From Chelonoidis abingdonii (Eukaryota > Chordata > Testudines > Testudinidae), in NCBI RefSeq assembly GCF_003597395.2, contig NC_133770.1:1987872-2051871 (forward strand): 64,000 bases of DNA. The letters are read 5' to 3'. The first letter of the stretch is position 1, and every line of letters starts with the position of its first letter. Shown one piece after another: positions 49,302-60,760 of the stretch. The position numbers were made by a program, and so were the translations under genes. The notes beneath the pieces are model-generated. The model saw nothing but the letters and a program-made list of their open reading frames with translations, was not told the origin of the DNA and did not search any database.

Positions 49302-49619
49302 CCTGGTGCTCAGTTTGGTGATCTGGTAGTGGAGCACATGCCTCGGGGGGGTGGGTTGTAGCATGGACAGCCCTAGGGGCATCTGCGGAGAGCCTGGAAA
49401 GGGGGCTAGACCCTGGGGTGTTTGAGTTAGAAGACCCTGAGAGGGGCAGTATGCGATGAGTCTGGGGACAGCACATGACCATGATGGCAGGGGGTGAGCT
49501 GGAGTGGGTGGGGTGGGCTGTCATTCCTACCAAAGGACTCAGTTTAGCTGGAGGGCCTGATAAGAGGGAAACTGAGGCTGATCCTGGTCATGTTCCCGTG
49601 AGGAGGAGGAAGCTGCTGC

Positions 49620-49725
49620 TGATTTTCCATTAGTTGTGCCCCATAGTCATTTGGTTCCTGGTCCAGTGGTCCCTCCTGCTAGGCTGGGGGAGGGGCTTTT
49701 AGAAGTGGGTGGGCTTGTGCCCGGG
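49620..49725 (+). mobile_element. Tx1-type LINE 3' UTR fragment
   Basis: TTTTCCATTAGTTGTGCCCC, CCCTCCTGCTAGGCTGGGGG and TTTTAGAAGTGGGTGGGC match, in order, the 3' UTR of the Tx1-type LINE at 31205-31303. It is strongly 5'-truncated and its terminal hairpin has decayed. Confidence 0.75.
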
Positions 49726-49739
49726 GTTCCCCATAAGGC

Positions 49740-50690
49740 CTTGGTCCCTCACCTAGCGCTGTGAAGGCAAAGTTGGGGAATCTCTCTATTTGCTGACTAA
49801 CAGCAACCCCCTTAGTCGCCTCTTAGCTAGCCCAGGTCAGCGCCAGTAAGCAAGAACAATTGGCTGTTGATGGGCTGGAAGGGGAAAAGACCCACCATTA
49901 ATGCCAGCTTGCCCTGCAGCAGCCCCTGGCAGCAACGCAGCACTAGCCGGAGAGCTCGGCCGGAGGAAGGGGGACCCCACCTTCACGCCCTCCCAGTGCG
50001 CTCGCAGAGCAGCTCAGAGGCAGGCACTGATGTGCCTGATGCATGGCCTGGGGCCCATCCAGCTCGGAGAGCAGGTCGTGCTCTGGGGAGTGAGAATCAT
50101 GTTGGGTTTACACGCGCAACGTGGCAAACCTCAAGTGCACAGTGAGCGCTGGTGTGGGGTGGGCATGGGGACCACATAGGACGTGCAGTGAGTGCGGCTG
50201 CTGGGGGGATGAGGGGCGGGTGTGGGAGTCGTGCGGAAGCATTGCCTGTTGGCAGAACAGTGGGAGAGCAGAGAGGGCTCATGCCGTGAGCAGTGCCGGG
50301 GGGGCAGGGAGACGGATTGTGAGGTGCTCAGCACTGGTTTTGCGGGGGGCTGCAAGGGGGGAGGGGGCCTGCTGTGAGCATTGCTGGTTGGGGACATGCG
50401 GGGGGAGGGGTCTCACACATAGCTGCAGAGAGGCTGGGGGCTCCATGTCTTCAGCAAGCTAATTCCCCCAGGCCTCTCTTTATGTGTCTCTGCCCCCCCC
50501 CCCGCCCAGCCTCCCCTGAATGGGGCAGCGGGGTGGGGCAATGGGCCCTGATGCCTGGGGGATGCAGCTTGGACTCTGGGTAAAGGATGCCTTGATGGAC
50601 AGCTGAGTCCCTGTACGCTTAGCCAATCAGATCTCTTTGTAGGTGCAACTAGAGGGGAGCAACCTGCAGGAGGCAGCGCTCTGGGCTGGG
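49740..50690. other. Intergenic, nothing recognised
   Basis: GC-rich, with overlapping frames and no recognised motif. A homopolymer C run lies near 50495. Confidence 0.3.
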
Positions 50691-50699
50691 GGCGGGAGG

Positions 50700-50975
50700 G
50701 CAGGGAGGGGGTGTCCCTCTGGGGCTATGGGAAGGGGATGGAGGGTATCGCTCTGGGGCTGAGGGAGGCAGCGGGGGGCACTTGGGGGCTGAGGGAAGGG
50801 GAATGTTGCTCTGGGGCTGAGGGAGGCGNCTTGGGGGCTGAGGGAAGGGGAATGTTGCTCTGGGGCTGAGGGGAGCGGCGGGGTGTCACTCTGGGGCTGA
50901 GGGAGGCAGCGGGGGGCACTTGGGGGCTGAGGGAAGGGGAATGTCACTCGGGGGCTGAGGGAAGGGGGAGGTGAA
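50700..50975. repeat. G-rich minisatellite with one ambiguous base
   Basis: Repeats of CTGGGGCTGAGGGAGGCAGC and GGGGGCTGAGGGAAGGGGAA with short spacers, about 30 bp each, form a higher-order unit. A single N sits at 50827, showing a consensus problem. The many G runs could form quadruplexes on the plus strand. Confidence 0.8.
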
Positions 50976-50999
50976 GCCTCTGCAATCCCCTGGGTGTAA

Positions 51000-52016
51000 G
51001 GAAGGGGCTGATCCAGGCCTGCGTGAGCTGCCCCCAGGCGGGGTTGGGGGCAGTTCATGCAGGATGAGGCCTGATGGACACCTCTGCTCACAGGGGCTGC
51101 AGCCCAGCCGAGGCCTAGTCTGGCTGGAAGACTCACTGCACGAGAAAGGCTTCGTTCTCGGGGTGAGCTGGGGGGCCAGGCATGGGGGCTGTGGGATTTG
51201 GAGTGCTGGGGGGACGAGCCACTTGTTGATAGTGGGGACTCGCCGGCGCCGGTATGGGTGGGTACCTCTGACTTATCGAATGCTGTGACTCTGAGTGAGT
51301 GACCTCGTTACCCACGCTCCCACCAGCACCCGCTCTCATGTGATCCCAGGATGCCTGGGAACAAAGCCACCCTTGTTTCCGGGAGCCATTCTGGAGGGCA
51401 CCTGCCCCAGGACGCTGCTCACATGGCTCCAGTGGTTGGGGCACCACCTGTGCATGCCTGCGGGGGGCAGGGGGCGCGTAGCTCCCAGCACTGACTACAG
51501 GCTGTGGGTCCCTGCTCGCGTGGGATCAGGGATCAGGCGGACACAGGACCCGAGCGGTCCGTGACAGTAAGTTACTGCACTGAATGACACTTGACAATGA
51601 CACTTCCTTGTGCACACAGCCTGTGACATGGCCCAGCTCCGGCCGGGCGCAGACTTGGCCTGCGGGGACCAGACTGAAAAACGGCGTTTGGCGGGCACGT
51701 TCTGCTGGAGGCCCCCTCGCCTGTAGAGCATGTGTGCTCCTGTACCATCAAAACTCAACCTACCCACACACCAAAATATAGAGCTGCCCACCTGCCTCCT
51801 AGGTGGGGAAGGAGCATGACTCTGATCTACGCGCTGGGGTGGGGAAGCTGCCATCCCCTACCCTGTCACTTACCTGCCTCCCCCATCATCCTTTGTGTCC
51901 ATGACCCCACCCTGTCTCCTGCCCCTCTTCCTGCTCCCGGACAGTCTCCTGTATCCTGCTTCCTACCATCACCTGTGATTTTCTCATCCGTCTCCTGCCC
52001 CTTCTGTGCCCCATAC
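51000..52016. other. Intergenic, nothing recognised
   Basis: No recognised exon or repeat, only overlapping GC-rich frames. Confidence 0.3.
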
Positions 52017-52228
52017 GGGGCGGCTCCAGGCTCCAGCATGCCAAGCGCGTGCTTGGGACAGCAAGCCACAGGGGCACTGTGCTGGGAGGGCGGCAGGCAG
52101 GCTGCTTCGGCGGCATGTCTGCGGAGGGTCCGGTGGTCCCGCGGCTTCAGTGGGCCTCCCGCAGGCAAGCCACTGGAGGCAGCCTGCCTGCTGTGCTTGG
52201 GGCGGCAAAATGCCTAGAGCCGCCCCGG
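52017..52228. mobile_element. hAT MITE, same family as 42139-42505
   Basis: Termini GGGGCGGCTCCAGGC and GCCTAGAGCCGCCCC form an inverted repeat. The target-site duplication is CCCCATAC (52009-52016) and CCCCATAT (52229-52236). The interior shares GGTCCGGTGGTCCCGCGGCT wording with the element downstream of the second KRAB-ZNF gene. Confidence 0.8.
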
Positions 52229-52911
52229 CCCCATATTTGTATATACCCCCACTGGCCCATCTCCTCACTGGCTGCCTGGGACACCCTGAGTAGAACTAAT
52301 GACCTGGCTGGCCTCAGCCCCACTGACAGTGTGGGGAGATGGATGCTTTGGGGGAGGGGAAAATACATTTCTGCCGGTCATCCCGAGCCCCCACGATGCT
52401 CCAGGGAAAATCGTGAGACATGCAACAACATCACAGGAACGGGCAGCTCTCAGACGAGCTGGGCCCAGGCTGAATTGTCCATGCGGCTCCCAGGGCAACG
52501 ATCCAGCCTGCTGCCCCCCCAGTGCCTCCCTATGCACCCGCTGGATGGGCTGCCAAAGGCAGGGCCCAGGCCTGTGTAGGGTGGGGCGCCCGGTCTGTGA
52601 CAAGGGCTCCAGCGCACGACAGTAGTGAAAACACTCCCAGTCCTAATGCAGCCCTTGGGGCCACTGTGCCAGGTGTCAGATGGCCCTGAGAGGAGGCTTA
52701 GAACCAGCTATGGGGCTGCTGGACCAAGTAACGGCTTTCCTTTCGATTTCGCTGCCTCACCGTAAGGGAACCGTTAGAAATATCCAAGCCCTGCAATGCC
52801 TTTCTCTGCTCCCCCATCACACAAGCGGTTTGTCTATTTCTCCCCGGCCCCTTGCTGATCTGTTCCTGTCCTATCTGGGGTGCTTAGCGTAGCCAGCTGC
52901 GCCCCAGAGGC

Positions 52912-53110
52912 CTAGGCCTCCTGGTCGACATTACAAAGTTAGGGCGACGTAAGTCACCTTGTGGCAACCTCTCTGTGCGTCTCCAGCCAAGGGAAGTGTC
53001 CTGTTCCAGAGGCACAGTAAACTCCCCCCCAATGACGCAGGGCCACAGTCGACCTCCGGAGGCTGACACAGCACGAATGCAGACACTGCACGACATGGGT
53101 TGACCCTAAT
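52912..53110. mobile_element. Harbinger-type MITE remnant
   Basis: CTGGTCGACATTACAAAGTT AGGGCGACGTAAGTC and GGGTTGACCCTAATG are decayed versions of the GTCTACACTACAAAGTTAGG-type terminus seen at 38017. Ends are approximate. Confidence 0.45.
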
Positions 53111-53169
53111 GCTCCCCCAGCAACTGCCCCACAGTGCCCCATTCCCTGCAACACCATTCCTATGCTCCG

Positions 53170-54740
53170 GTCACCGTTTTAAACACCACTGCCCAGGGGG
53201 AACAGAGACCAGGAGTGGCCCCACTCCCTGGGTTTTTGAAATGTCTTTTCCTGATTGCCCACCGTGGTGAACACATCTGGCAGCACTCCTTCGCTGTGCG
53301 CCACTGCCCAGCTGACCCTGCCGCACCCAGGCACGCCGAGGGGCACCAGCCGTGCACCTGCTTGGAGGAGACAGAAAGCATGGGAACTTCTGGACCTGTG
53401 GGGAGAAGTTGTGCAAACACAGCAATGCACCAGCTGTAGAAACGTGGCCACTGGTGAGCAGGTTGCACCAGGGCTGCAGGCAAAGGGGACAGGCAGGCTC
53501 AGCGGCAGTGCTGCGGGCATGCCCAGGAACTGCACCAGGGATACCACATGGCCAGGGAGCACAATGAACTTCCCCCCTTACCGTTGTCCATGCCCCTTGA
53601 CCCCTCCCCCAAGCCGGGGCTGGGAGTAGGGTTACAACTCTGGGGGTGAGGGTTGCGGACAGGGATAAGGGGGCTGAGGATGGGGCCACAGCTGGGAGTG
53701 AATCTGGGGCAGGGAGTGGGGCCATGGCCAGGGGCTGAGGCTGAGGGCAGGAGTGGGACCTGAGCCTCAGAGGCTCTGCTCCTGGCCTTGCCCCCAGCCT
53801 CAGCCCCAAGCCAGGAACGGAGCTGCGGCCAGTGGTTCAGGTTTGGAGCTGGCGCAGGGCTGAGAGCAGAGCTGTGGCAAGCTGAGCCAGGCACAGGGCC
53901 GGGGGCCAAGGACACAGTTGAGGACCAGACTGGAACAGAGCTGGGGGTGGGAGGGTCTGGGTGCTGCTCCCTCCCCGCCCCTGTGGGGCTGGCCACACTT
54001 AGGGGACCTCTGGTTTAGCCTGTCCCACCATGCAATGGCAGACCAGCCTGATGGAGGTAGCGTGCGCATGCATTTTTCCTTACGCCCAGCCCAGCCCCAA
54101 GTTCACAAGACAAAGGTTTCAACGTTTCGCTGTTTTCCTTGTAGGAGGAGAGGAACAGCGACCACGAACAGAGGGAGAGTTGGCATCTGCTTTTCATTCC
54201 CATCAGGTCAGGTGGGGGGTGGCCACATGGAACACTCTGTCTACGTGCCCAAGGCTGCCCCATTTATCCTCCTAAGGGAGACTGACGACACGTCCAAGGA
54301 GATACTCTGCAGCCCTGGCCTGAAGGTTTCTAGGGCTGCTGCTGTATTTCTTCCTCTGTGTTGAACCCTTTCCCATGCCACTCTGCGATGAGTCCAGCTG
54401 GCGGGGACGTGACGGCAGTACCCAGATGAGCAGCATAGGGTCCCATGCAGCTAGCTATGCTCTGTGCCTCTGACCCTCACAGGTGAGTTAGCAGCTAAAA
54501 TCACCCTCGCCTGTGGGAAATAGGGCCAGTGCTCAGTGACACTGCCCTGGGCTTGTACCCATGGAGTAGGGACCAGCATTTTATAGCTTCATGCAACAGA
54601 AAATCTTCCCCCCCCTCACCCTGAGTGAGGTCTGGGGCTGGAGATCTGTGCTGGGCCAACATGCTCTGGAGCTGAAGTGGAGCATTGCTTATTAAGGGTG
54701 TTTCTGGGAATAAGGGAAGGGAGTTCTGAAACTTCTCTTT
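53170..54740. other. Intergenic, low-complexity G/A-rich stretch and flank
   Basis: From about 53590 to 53960 the sequence is a loose repeat of GGGGCTGAG/GGAGCTG words, typical of the interior of turtle hAT MITEs, but I found no termini. The remainder shows nothing recognisable. Confidence 0.35.
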
Positions 54741-54749
54741 CCCTTTTGA

Positions 54750-55080
54750 CTGTAAATCCAAGGTCCATCTGGCTGTTTCTATCAGCAGCTTCTGGTGGAG
54801 CAGATGCCCCCTCCACACCCACAGAACATCTGACCCTCCTGAGAAGAAAGAAAAGAACCAGGGAGAATATGTTCTGTGAGATGCTGCAAGCTAGAGCTGC
54901 ACTGGCTGGCTGATATGAGCAACAGCCTGGAGAAGGGAAAGGCCCAGCAGGACAAGGAGTGGGAAATGCACCAGGACAATGCATCATCTCAGGCAGCAAA
55001 CTCAAATGCTGCAGACCCTGCCTGACCTACAGGTCCAGAAATCCCAGATTCTCAGCCTTCTGCAGTCTTTGGAGGACTCC
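54750..55080 (+). pseudogene. PIF/Harbinger Myb-like accessory protein, C-terminal relic
   Basis: The plus strand reads LLRRKKRTRENMFCEMLQAR, then glutamine-rich coiled-coil wording around 54960-55070 (MHHLRQQTQMLQTL and LQSLEDSMVAAL) in a shifted frame. This resembles the C-terminal part of the Myb/SANT-like second protein of Harbinger elements. It lies beside the transposase on the opposite strand. It is broken by stops and is a relic. Confidence 0.5.
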
Positions 55081-55641
55081 ATGGTTGCTGCTCTCTACAC
55101 CTGGCAACATACCACATGGCATCACGGGACTCATGATTACTCCAGCCGCTACATGCTGGGGACAGCAAGGAATACTCCAGTGACAGACACTGACCTGAGA
55201 GAACCATGGCTAGTGTATGAGTAGTCACAACAGGCTGCCTTTGGGTACTCAAATGGATGTAACATTTTATTTCTTTCCAACTAAATTTTCACCCCATTAA
55301 GCTATGTTAAATTTGTATAACATTGTCTGTGGGTTTTTTGTGCACACTGATTTTCTGCACAGTGCACTATTTCCTCCCCACTTGTTAAAAGTTCTCTTTT
55401 TGGCAAATCAAAATGATCTTCTAGTTCCCAGCAAATATTGCAGAATGCCTTGTGGTAGCCAACGCAAGCATGCTTGTAAACACACACCAAGCACCATAAA
55501 ATTCACACTTCAGGAAAACACTCAGACAGATTTATAAATGTACAGCAAGCCCAGCACAATTCCTAACACCCCCCAAAGCTTTAGGACCAACAAACAAACA
55601 CTTCCAGGGCTGACCAGTCAAGTGCTCTTTCAAAACCTCCG

Positions 55642-56660
55642 TCAACTGCATAACTCCCCCTTGGGCTCATGAGTCAGCAGCCAGCCACGCCACCCTGGTC
55701 CTGGCTGAAGCTTTTCCCCATTTGCCTCACAGATCTTATGCAGGACACAAGAGGCAGCTATAACCATTGGGATGTTTTTCTTGCTAAGACCTAATGTAGT
55801 GAGTAAACACCAGCAGCATCCCTTCAATCTACCAAGGAGACATTCAACAGTCATTCTGCATCTCCTGAGCCAGTAGCTGAATCTTCCTGTGGTGCTGTCA
55901 AGATGGCTGGTGTTTGAGCCAGGGCAGGCTGGGTCCCCAGAAATCATTATTGCCACTTCACTATTGCTAATGGTGATCCGCCAGCTAGGAGAGAACGTCC
56001 CTGTGTGAGGCTTTCAGAACAGCCCTGTGTTCCTAATGATGCAAGCATCATGCACTGCCCCTGGCCAGCCCACAGTGATGTCAGTGAAGTCTCCTGATGA
56101 TCTACCAATATTTACATAACCATAGAAAACTAGCCCTTTCTGTTGCTGTACTCTGTGGCAAGGTGGGATGGTGTCAACATAGGGACTTGTGTGTCATCTA
56201 TCACCCCACTGTGTTTCGGGAACCCAATTACTGCAAATCCATCCACTATTTCCTGCACATGGCTGAGAGTCACAGCCCTGCGTAGCAGATGATTAATGGC
56301 CCTGCATACTTGCATGACAACAGCTCCCACTGTGGATTTGCCAACTCCAAAATGATTTCCCACTGACCAGTAGCAATCTGGCATTGCAAGCTGCCCACGT
56401 GTGATCATCATTCACTTTTTCATTGTCAGTGCAGTTCTCATGCTGGTGTCATTGTGCTGGAGGGCTGGGGGAAACTTGGCACATACAACCAGGAATGTGT
56501 CTTTTTGCATCCAAACGTTCTGCAGCCACTGCTCTTCCCAAACCTGCATTATGATGCGATCCCACCAGTCAGGCTCAGAAGCATCGCTCCACCACTGGCA
56601 GCTGCTTCGTTCATGCCACCAGCAACCTTGAATTGTTTTTGCGGTGTGTTGTCACATGTG
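55642..56660 (-). pseudogene. PIF/Harbinger transposase (DDE_4 type), broken
   Basis: Minus-strand pieces in order: the N-terminal QWWSDASEPDWWDRIIMQVW and VWMQKDTFLVVCAKFPPAL; the helix-turn-helix YWSVGNHFGVGKSTVGAVVM; first catalytic Asp region GVIDDTQVPM with LATEYSNRKG; then DFTDITVGWPGAVHDA with the second Asp; and RCRMTVECLLGRLK with the catalytic Glu. The D, D and E positions are all present, but frames shift between 55956 and 56130 and stops occur. The usual GTH after the first Asp is DTQ. It is a dead copy of a HARBI1-like transposase. Confidence 0.85.
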
Positions 56661-56769
56661 TTGTCAGATGCTACCAGTGTGGTGCTCTGCTCTCTCCAAT
56701 GTTGGTATCACTTGGCTGCATGCATGTGTTCCCTCTTGTGCACTGCCCCAGCTCTGCAGATAGCTGACA

Positions 56770-57164
56770 CAGCAGACCCGAAGAGAACCCCCAATGACCA
56801 TAGAGTCTAGTAAGGTATGAAGGCACATCGGCCAGGTTTATTGTCTTATGGACACAATTGCAGTTCCCTGTAGGTTTCTTAGCCTAACTCAGGGCATACT
56901 ACGAGAAAGTGCCTCTTGACAATGGACTCAGCTCAGTCAATGGCGGGACTTTCCTCTCCCCCCCTCGGCCGGACCAAGACACCACCCCAGGGATACATTC
57001 TTATACACAGGTACAAACAAGTTACGCATCACTCTTGACGTATTGAGGTGCAACCCCTCTACGTAGCAAGGTACAATCCCTCTATGCAGTAAGGTGCCGC
57101 CTCTCACCTTGTACATGTTGATTGGAACAAAACAACTCTATCCATCTTATTACCCTTTTGCCCT
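56770..57164. other. LTR-like sequence interrupting the Harbinger element
   Basis: AAGGTATGAAGGCACATCGG CCAGGTTTATTG, CATACTACGAGAAAGTGCC and TCACCTTGTACATGTTGATT are words I associate with a turtle LTR element. 58361-58565 (CAGGCCTCAGGCCTCAGACC) looks like its continuation beyond the gap. Ends and class are uncertain. Confidence 0.4.
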
Positions 57165-57584
57165 GTGTGACATTATTGATATAAACTGGGACCATACAGA
57201 ACATGGGTTGCAACCAAGGTTCTGTAGTGGCACCAAATCTTATGTAAAGGGGGTCATATAAGGTGTCTGAGACCAGGTTACTGGTTATGATTATTTTTCC
57301 AGGTGTAAGAACCTCTTTGTTCTACTGTGGAAAGTTACAGCAAAATGGAGTTTGCAGTCACATGGGCCAGTTTCTGCACACCCTGCGAGTCACAAGGCGT
57401 AACTGCCTTCTCTCGATGGGCAGTTGTGTAACTGATGTCCTAAATGGGCCATCAAGCAGGCTAAGCAGAGCTAACGCCCACTTGTCTGGGATCTTTCCCG
57501 TAACACAGCCCAAGTTTGAAATACAGACAGCACACAGCCAATATTCATAACTTCAACTACAAATGATACAGACATACAGACAGC
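57165..57584. mobile_element. Rearranged LTR D fragment (fold-back)
   Basis: 57165-57293 matches the reverse complement of 49165-49301 (TGTGACATTATTG...ATAAACTGGGACC...GGTTATGATTA). 57294-57584 matches 48867-49160 in direct orientation (TTTTCCAGGTGTAAG... to CATACAGACAGC). The same LTR therefore switches orientation at about 57294 and then runs into the N gap. Confidence 0.8.
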
Positions 57585-58360
57585 NNNNNNNNNNNNNNNN
57601 NNNNNNNNNNNNNNNNNNNNNNNNNNNNNNNNNNNNNNNNNNNNNNNNNNNNNNNNNNNNNNNNNNNNNNNNNNNNNNNNNNNNNNNNNNNNNNNNNNNN
57701 NNNNNNNNNNNNNNNNNNNNNNNNNNNNNNNNNNNNNNNNNNNNNNNNNNNNNNNNNNNNNNNNNNNNNNNNNNNNNNNNNNNNNNNNNNNNNNNNNNNN
57801 NNNNNNNNNNNNNNNNNNNNNNNNNNNNNNNNNNNNNNNNNNNNNNNNNNNNNNNNNNNNNNNNNNNNNNNNNNNNNNNNNNNNNNNNNNNNNNNNNNNN
57901 NNNNNNNNNNNNNNNNNNNNNNNNNNNNNNNNNNNNNNNNNNNNNNNNNNNNNNNNNNNNNNNNNNNNNNNNNNNNNNNNNNNNNNNNNNNNNNNNNNNN
58001 NNNNNNNNNNNNNNNNNNNNNNNNNNNNNNNNNNNNNNNNNNNNNNNNNNNNNNNNNNNNNNNNNNNNNNNNNNNNNNNNNNNNNNNNNNNNNNNNNNNN
58101 NNNNNNNNNNNNNNNNNNNNNNNNNNNNNNNNNNNNNNNNNNNNNNNNNNNNNNNNNNNNNNNNNNNNNNNNNNNNNNNNNNNNNNNNNNNNNNNNNNNN
58201 NNNNNNNNNNNNNNNNNNNNNNNNNNNNNNNNNNNNNNNNNNNNNNNNNNNNNNNNNNNNNNNNNNNNNNNNNNNNNNNNNNNNNNNNNNNNNNNNNNNN
58301 NNNNNNNNNNNNNNNNNNNNNNNNNNNNNNNNNNNNNNNNNNNNNNNNNNNNNNNNNNNN
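57585..58360. other. Assembly gap (776 N)
   Basis: A sized run of N. It starts immediately after the rearranged LTR D fragment. Frames translated through it carry no information. Confidence 0.99.
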
Positions 58361-58589
58361 TCTTGCAGCATCAGCCCTTTCCTTGCCAGCTCCTGTGAGC
58401 AGGGCCTGCCTCTGGCTCACCGCTTCACTTTGCTTTATCTTAGCAAAGTCTTGACCATTACTTTAGTTCAGGCCTCAGGCCTCAGACCAGGCCTTGATAC
58501 CAAGGTTTATATCTTAGGGCCTCCTCTTACTACATGGTGTACCTCAGCAAACTGTCCTTAAACAGCATCACAGCATCATGTCCCCGTGT

Positions 58590-59060
58590 GTTGTGGACCT
58601 TCCTGGGGGTCTGCAAACACAGAAGCATCCTGTATTTGCAACGTTCATAAGATAGTGCAGAGTTTTACGTGCTCCATGCTTCGGTGAGAGATGGTGGAGA
58701 CTGAAAAGTGCCATGCAGGCTTGTGGGATTTTTTTAAATAGTGCAAAAATTAGGGGCTATGGATGTCATTATGGGATGGAGAAGCTGCATGCTGGCAACC
58801 TGATCTGTAGCACCCAGAGCTCTCTGGGCAAGTCATTACTATCCCCCAACGCTGTGGCCATTCCCCCACAGGCTTTATGCCGGAAGGTGGCTTGTGGCAT
58901 GCTGGGATACCTACCTGTGGTGCCCTGCACTTGACACTGACTCAAGCACTCCTGGGGACTCCATATGGTGCCAACGTGTATGCAGCTGTATATGCAGACA
59001 GTGGTGGCTGTAGGCCGACATAACATGGACAAATCAGTTTGCAGTGTAGACATGGCCTAA
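58590..59060. mobile_element. PIF/Harbinger 5' non-coding end with terminal repeat
   Basis: The stretch ends AGTTTGCAGTGTAGACATGG CCTAA, the complement of the TTAGGCCATGTCTACACTGC-type Harbinger terminus. It contains GGCATGCTGGGATACC and GTAGGCCGACATAACATGG words shared with the family's non-coding ends. It is probably the outer end of the element whose transposase is at 55642-56660. Confidence 0.5.
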
Positions 59061-59329
59061 GTAAAACCCAGTTTCTTCCCCAAAGGATTTCATAATCCAA
59101 ATAGCCACGTCAGACAAAGTGCAGGAGAAAGGAGGGATTTTTTCCCATTTTCACCCTGAACTGCCCCTTCATGCTTTCTGCTTTTCAAACATCAGCTACC
59201 AGCTTTGGGAGGCTCAGCCTGGCTCAGCTTATGCAACGTTTGAAGGACTCAGGGAAGCTTCATTCAGGTGCAGCTTTGCCTCCTCCCAGAGCTTGCCTTT
59301 TGTCTTAAATCTCTAGAATATTTAACAAC

Positions 59330-59942
59330 TGATGCTGTAATTACAGATCGAGTTTAAGGCCAGGCTGGACTATAAAATCATTGACACCAACCACCTGTAT
59401 ATCCCAGGCCCTTAAATTTCACCGTTATCCCTATCCTGAGCCCAGTAACTTGTGTTTGACTAAAGCAAACGTCCAGAAATGCCTCCGGTCTTGATTAGAA
59501 AACATGAAGAGCTGGAGAATCCACCACTGTCCTTGGGAGTTGGTTCCAGTGGTTAATCACCCTTATTTAAAACATTGGGCCTTGTTTCCAATTTGAATTT
59601 GTCTGGCTTCAGCTTCCAGGCATTTGTTCTTGCTCTGCCCTTCTCTGCTGGGTTAAAAAGCCCGTTAGTCCCTGGGATTTTTTCCTTGTGAAGGTCCTTA
59701 GACACTGAGATCAAGTCACCTCTCAAGCTTTTTGGTAAGCTAAACAGATGGAGCTCATGGAGTCTCTCCCTGCAAGGCATTTTCTCCAGAACTCAGATAA
59801 GTTTTGTGGCTGACTTCTACGCCCTCTCCAGTTGTTCTACTTTTACAAAATATGGACACCAGAACTGTCCAGTTTCAGTCTCACCAGGGCTGTGTACAGA
59901 GGTCAAACCACCTCCTCATGCCTCCCATTTATACATCTAAGG
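59330..59942 (-). mobile_element. Older CR1, left part
   Basis: The minus strand encodes CRERLHELHLFSLPKSLRGD and KGRARTNAWKLKPDKFKLET then RPNVLNKG, a diverged CR1 ORF2 C-terminus. Its wording continues after the insertion at 59943-60330. Confidence 0.75.
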
Positions 59943-60330
59943 ATCGTAGACTCATAGACTTTAAGGTCAGAAGGGACCATTATGATCATCCAGTCTGACC
60001 TCCTGCACAATGCAGGCCACAGAATCTCACCCACCTACTCCTGTAATAAACCCCTAACCTATGTTTGAGCTATTGAAGTCCTCAAATCATGGTTTAAAGA
60101 CTTCAAGGTGCAGAGAATCCTCCAGCAAGTGACCTGTACCCCACGCTGCAGAGGAAGACAGAAAAAAAAAAAAACCCAGGGCCTCTGCCAATCTGCCCAG
60201 GAGGAAAATTCCTTCCTGACCCCAAATATGGGGATCAGCTAAACCCTGAGCATGTGGGCAAGACTCACCAGCCAGCACCCAGGAAAGAATTCTCTGCAGT
60301 AACTCAGATCCCACCCATTAGCCCCTTTTG
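59943..60330 (-). mobile_element. Younger CR1-type 3' end nested in older CR1
   Basis: GTAGACTCATAGACTTTAAG GTCAGAAGGGACCATTATGA TCATCCAGTCTGACCTCCTG is the minus-orientation 3' end of a CR1 relative. It runs to about AACTCAGATCCCACCC. It contains an A-run near 60160. Confidence 0.75.
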
Positions 60331-60760
60331 CCTCAGTGTCACACTGGGAGCTCATGGCCAATCACTTGTCCACTCTCAGCTCTAGACCCTTTCCAGAGTC
60401 ACTGCTTCCCAGTATCCAGACCTGCCCCCGCCCCCCATCTCTAGGTAGGGCCAACATTTCTTGTCCCTACGTCTAGCACTTTATATTTGCCCATCTTAAA
60501 ACGTATTTCGTTTGCATGGGCCCAGCTTGCCCGTGACTCTATATCGCTGGCCTCTCATCCTCAACTGCCGCCAAACGGTGTCACCTGCAAATGTTACCAG
60601 TGGTGATTTTATACTGACTCCTGATCATTGCTGAAAATATTAAATACCATCAATCCTTGTCCTAATTCCTCCAGAACAGCATTAGAAACATTTCCACTCA
60701 ATGATTCCTCATGGACAAGTACTCTTTGAGATTTGTTCCCGGTCACCTCTTACTCCATGT
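60331..60760 (-). mobile_element. Older CR1, right part
   Basis: GCACTTTATATTTGCCCATC, GTCACCTGCAAATGTTACCA and CTGACTCCTGATCATTGCTG are CR1 ORF2 wording on the minus strand, collinear with 59330-59942. The right limit is approximate. Confidence 0.6.

Noticed and set aside
57553..58561. Open frames of 270-330 codons
   Set aside because: They are almost entirely N and carry no information.
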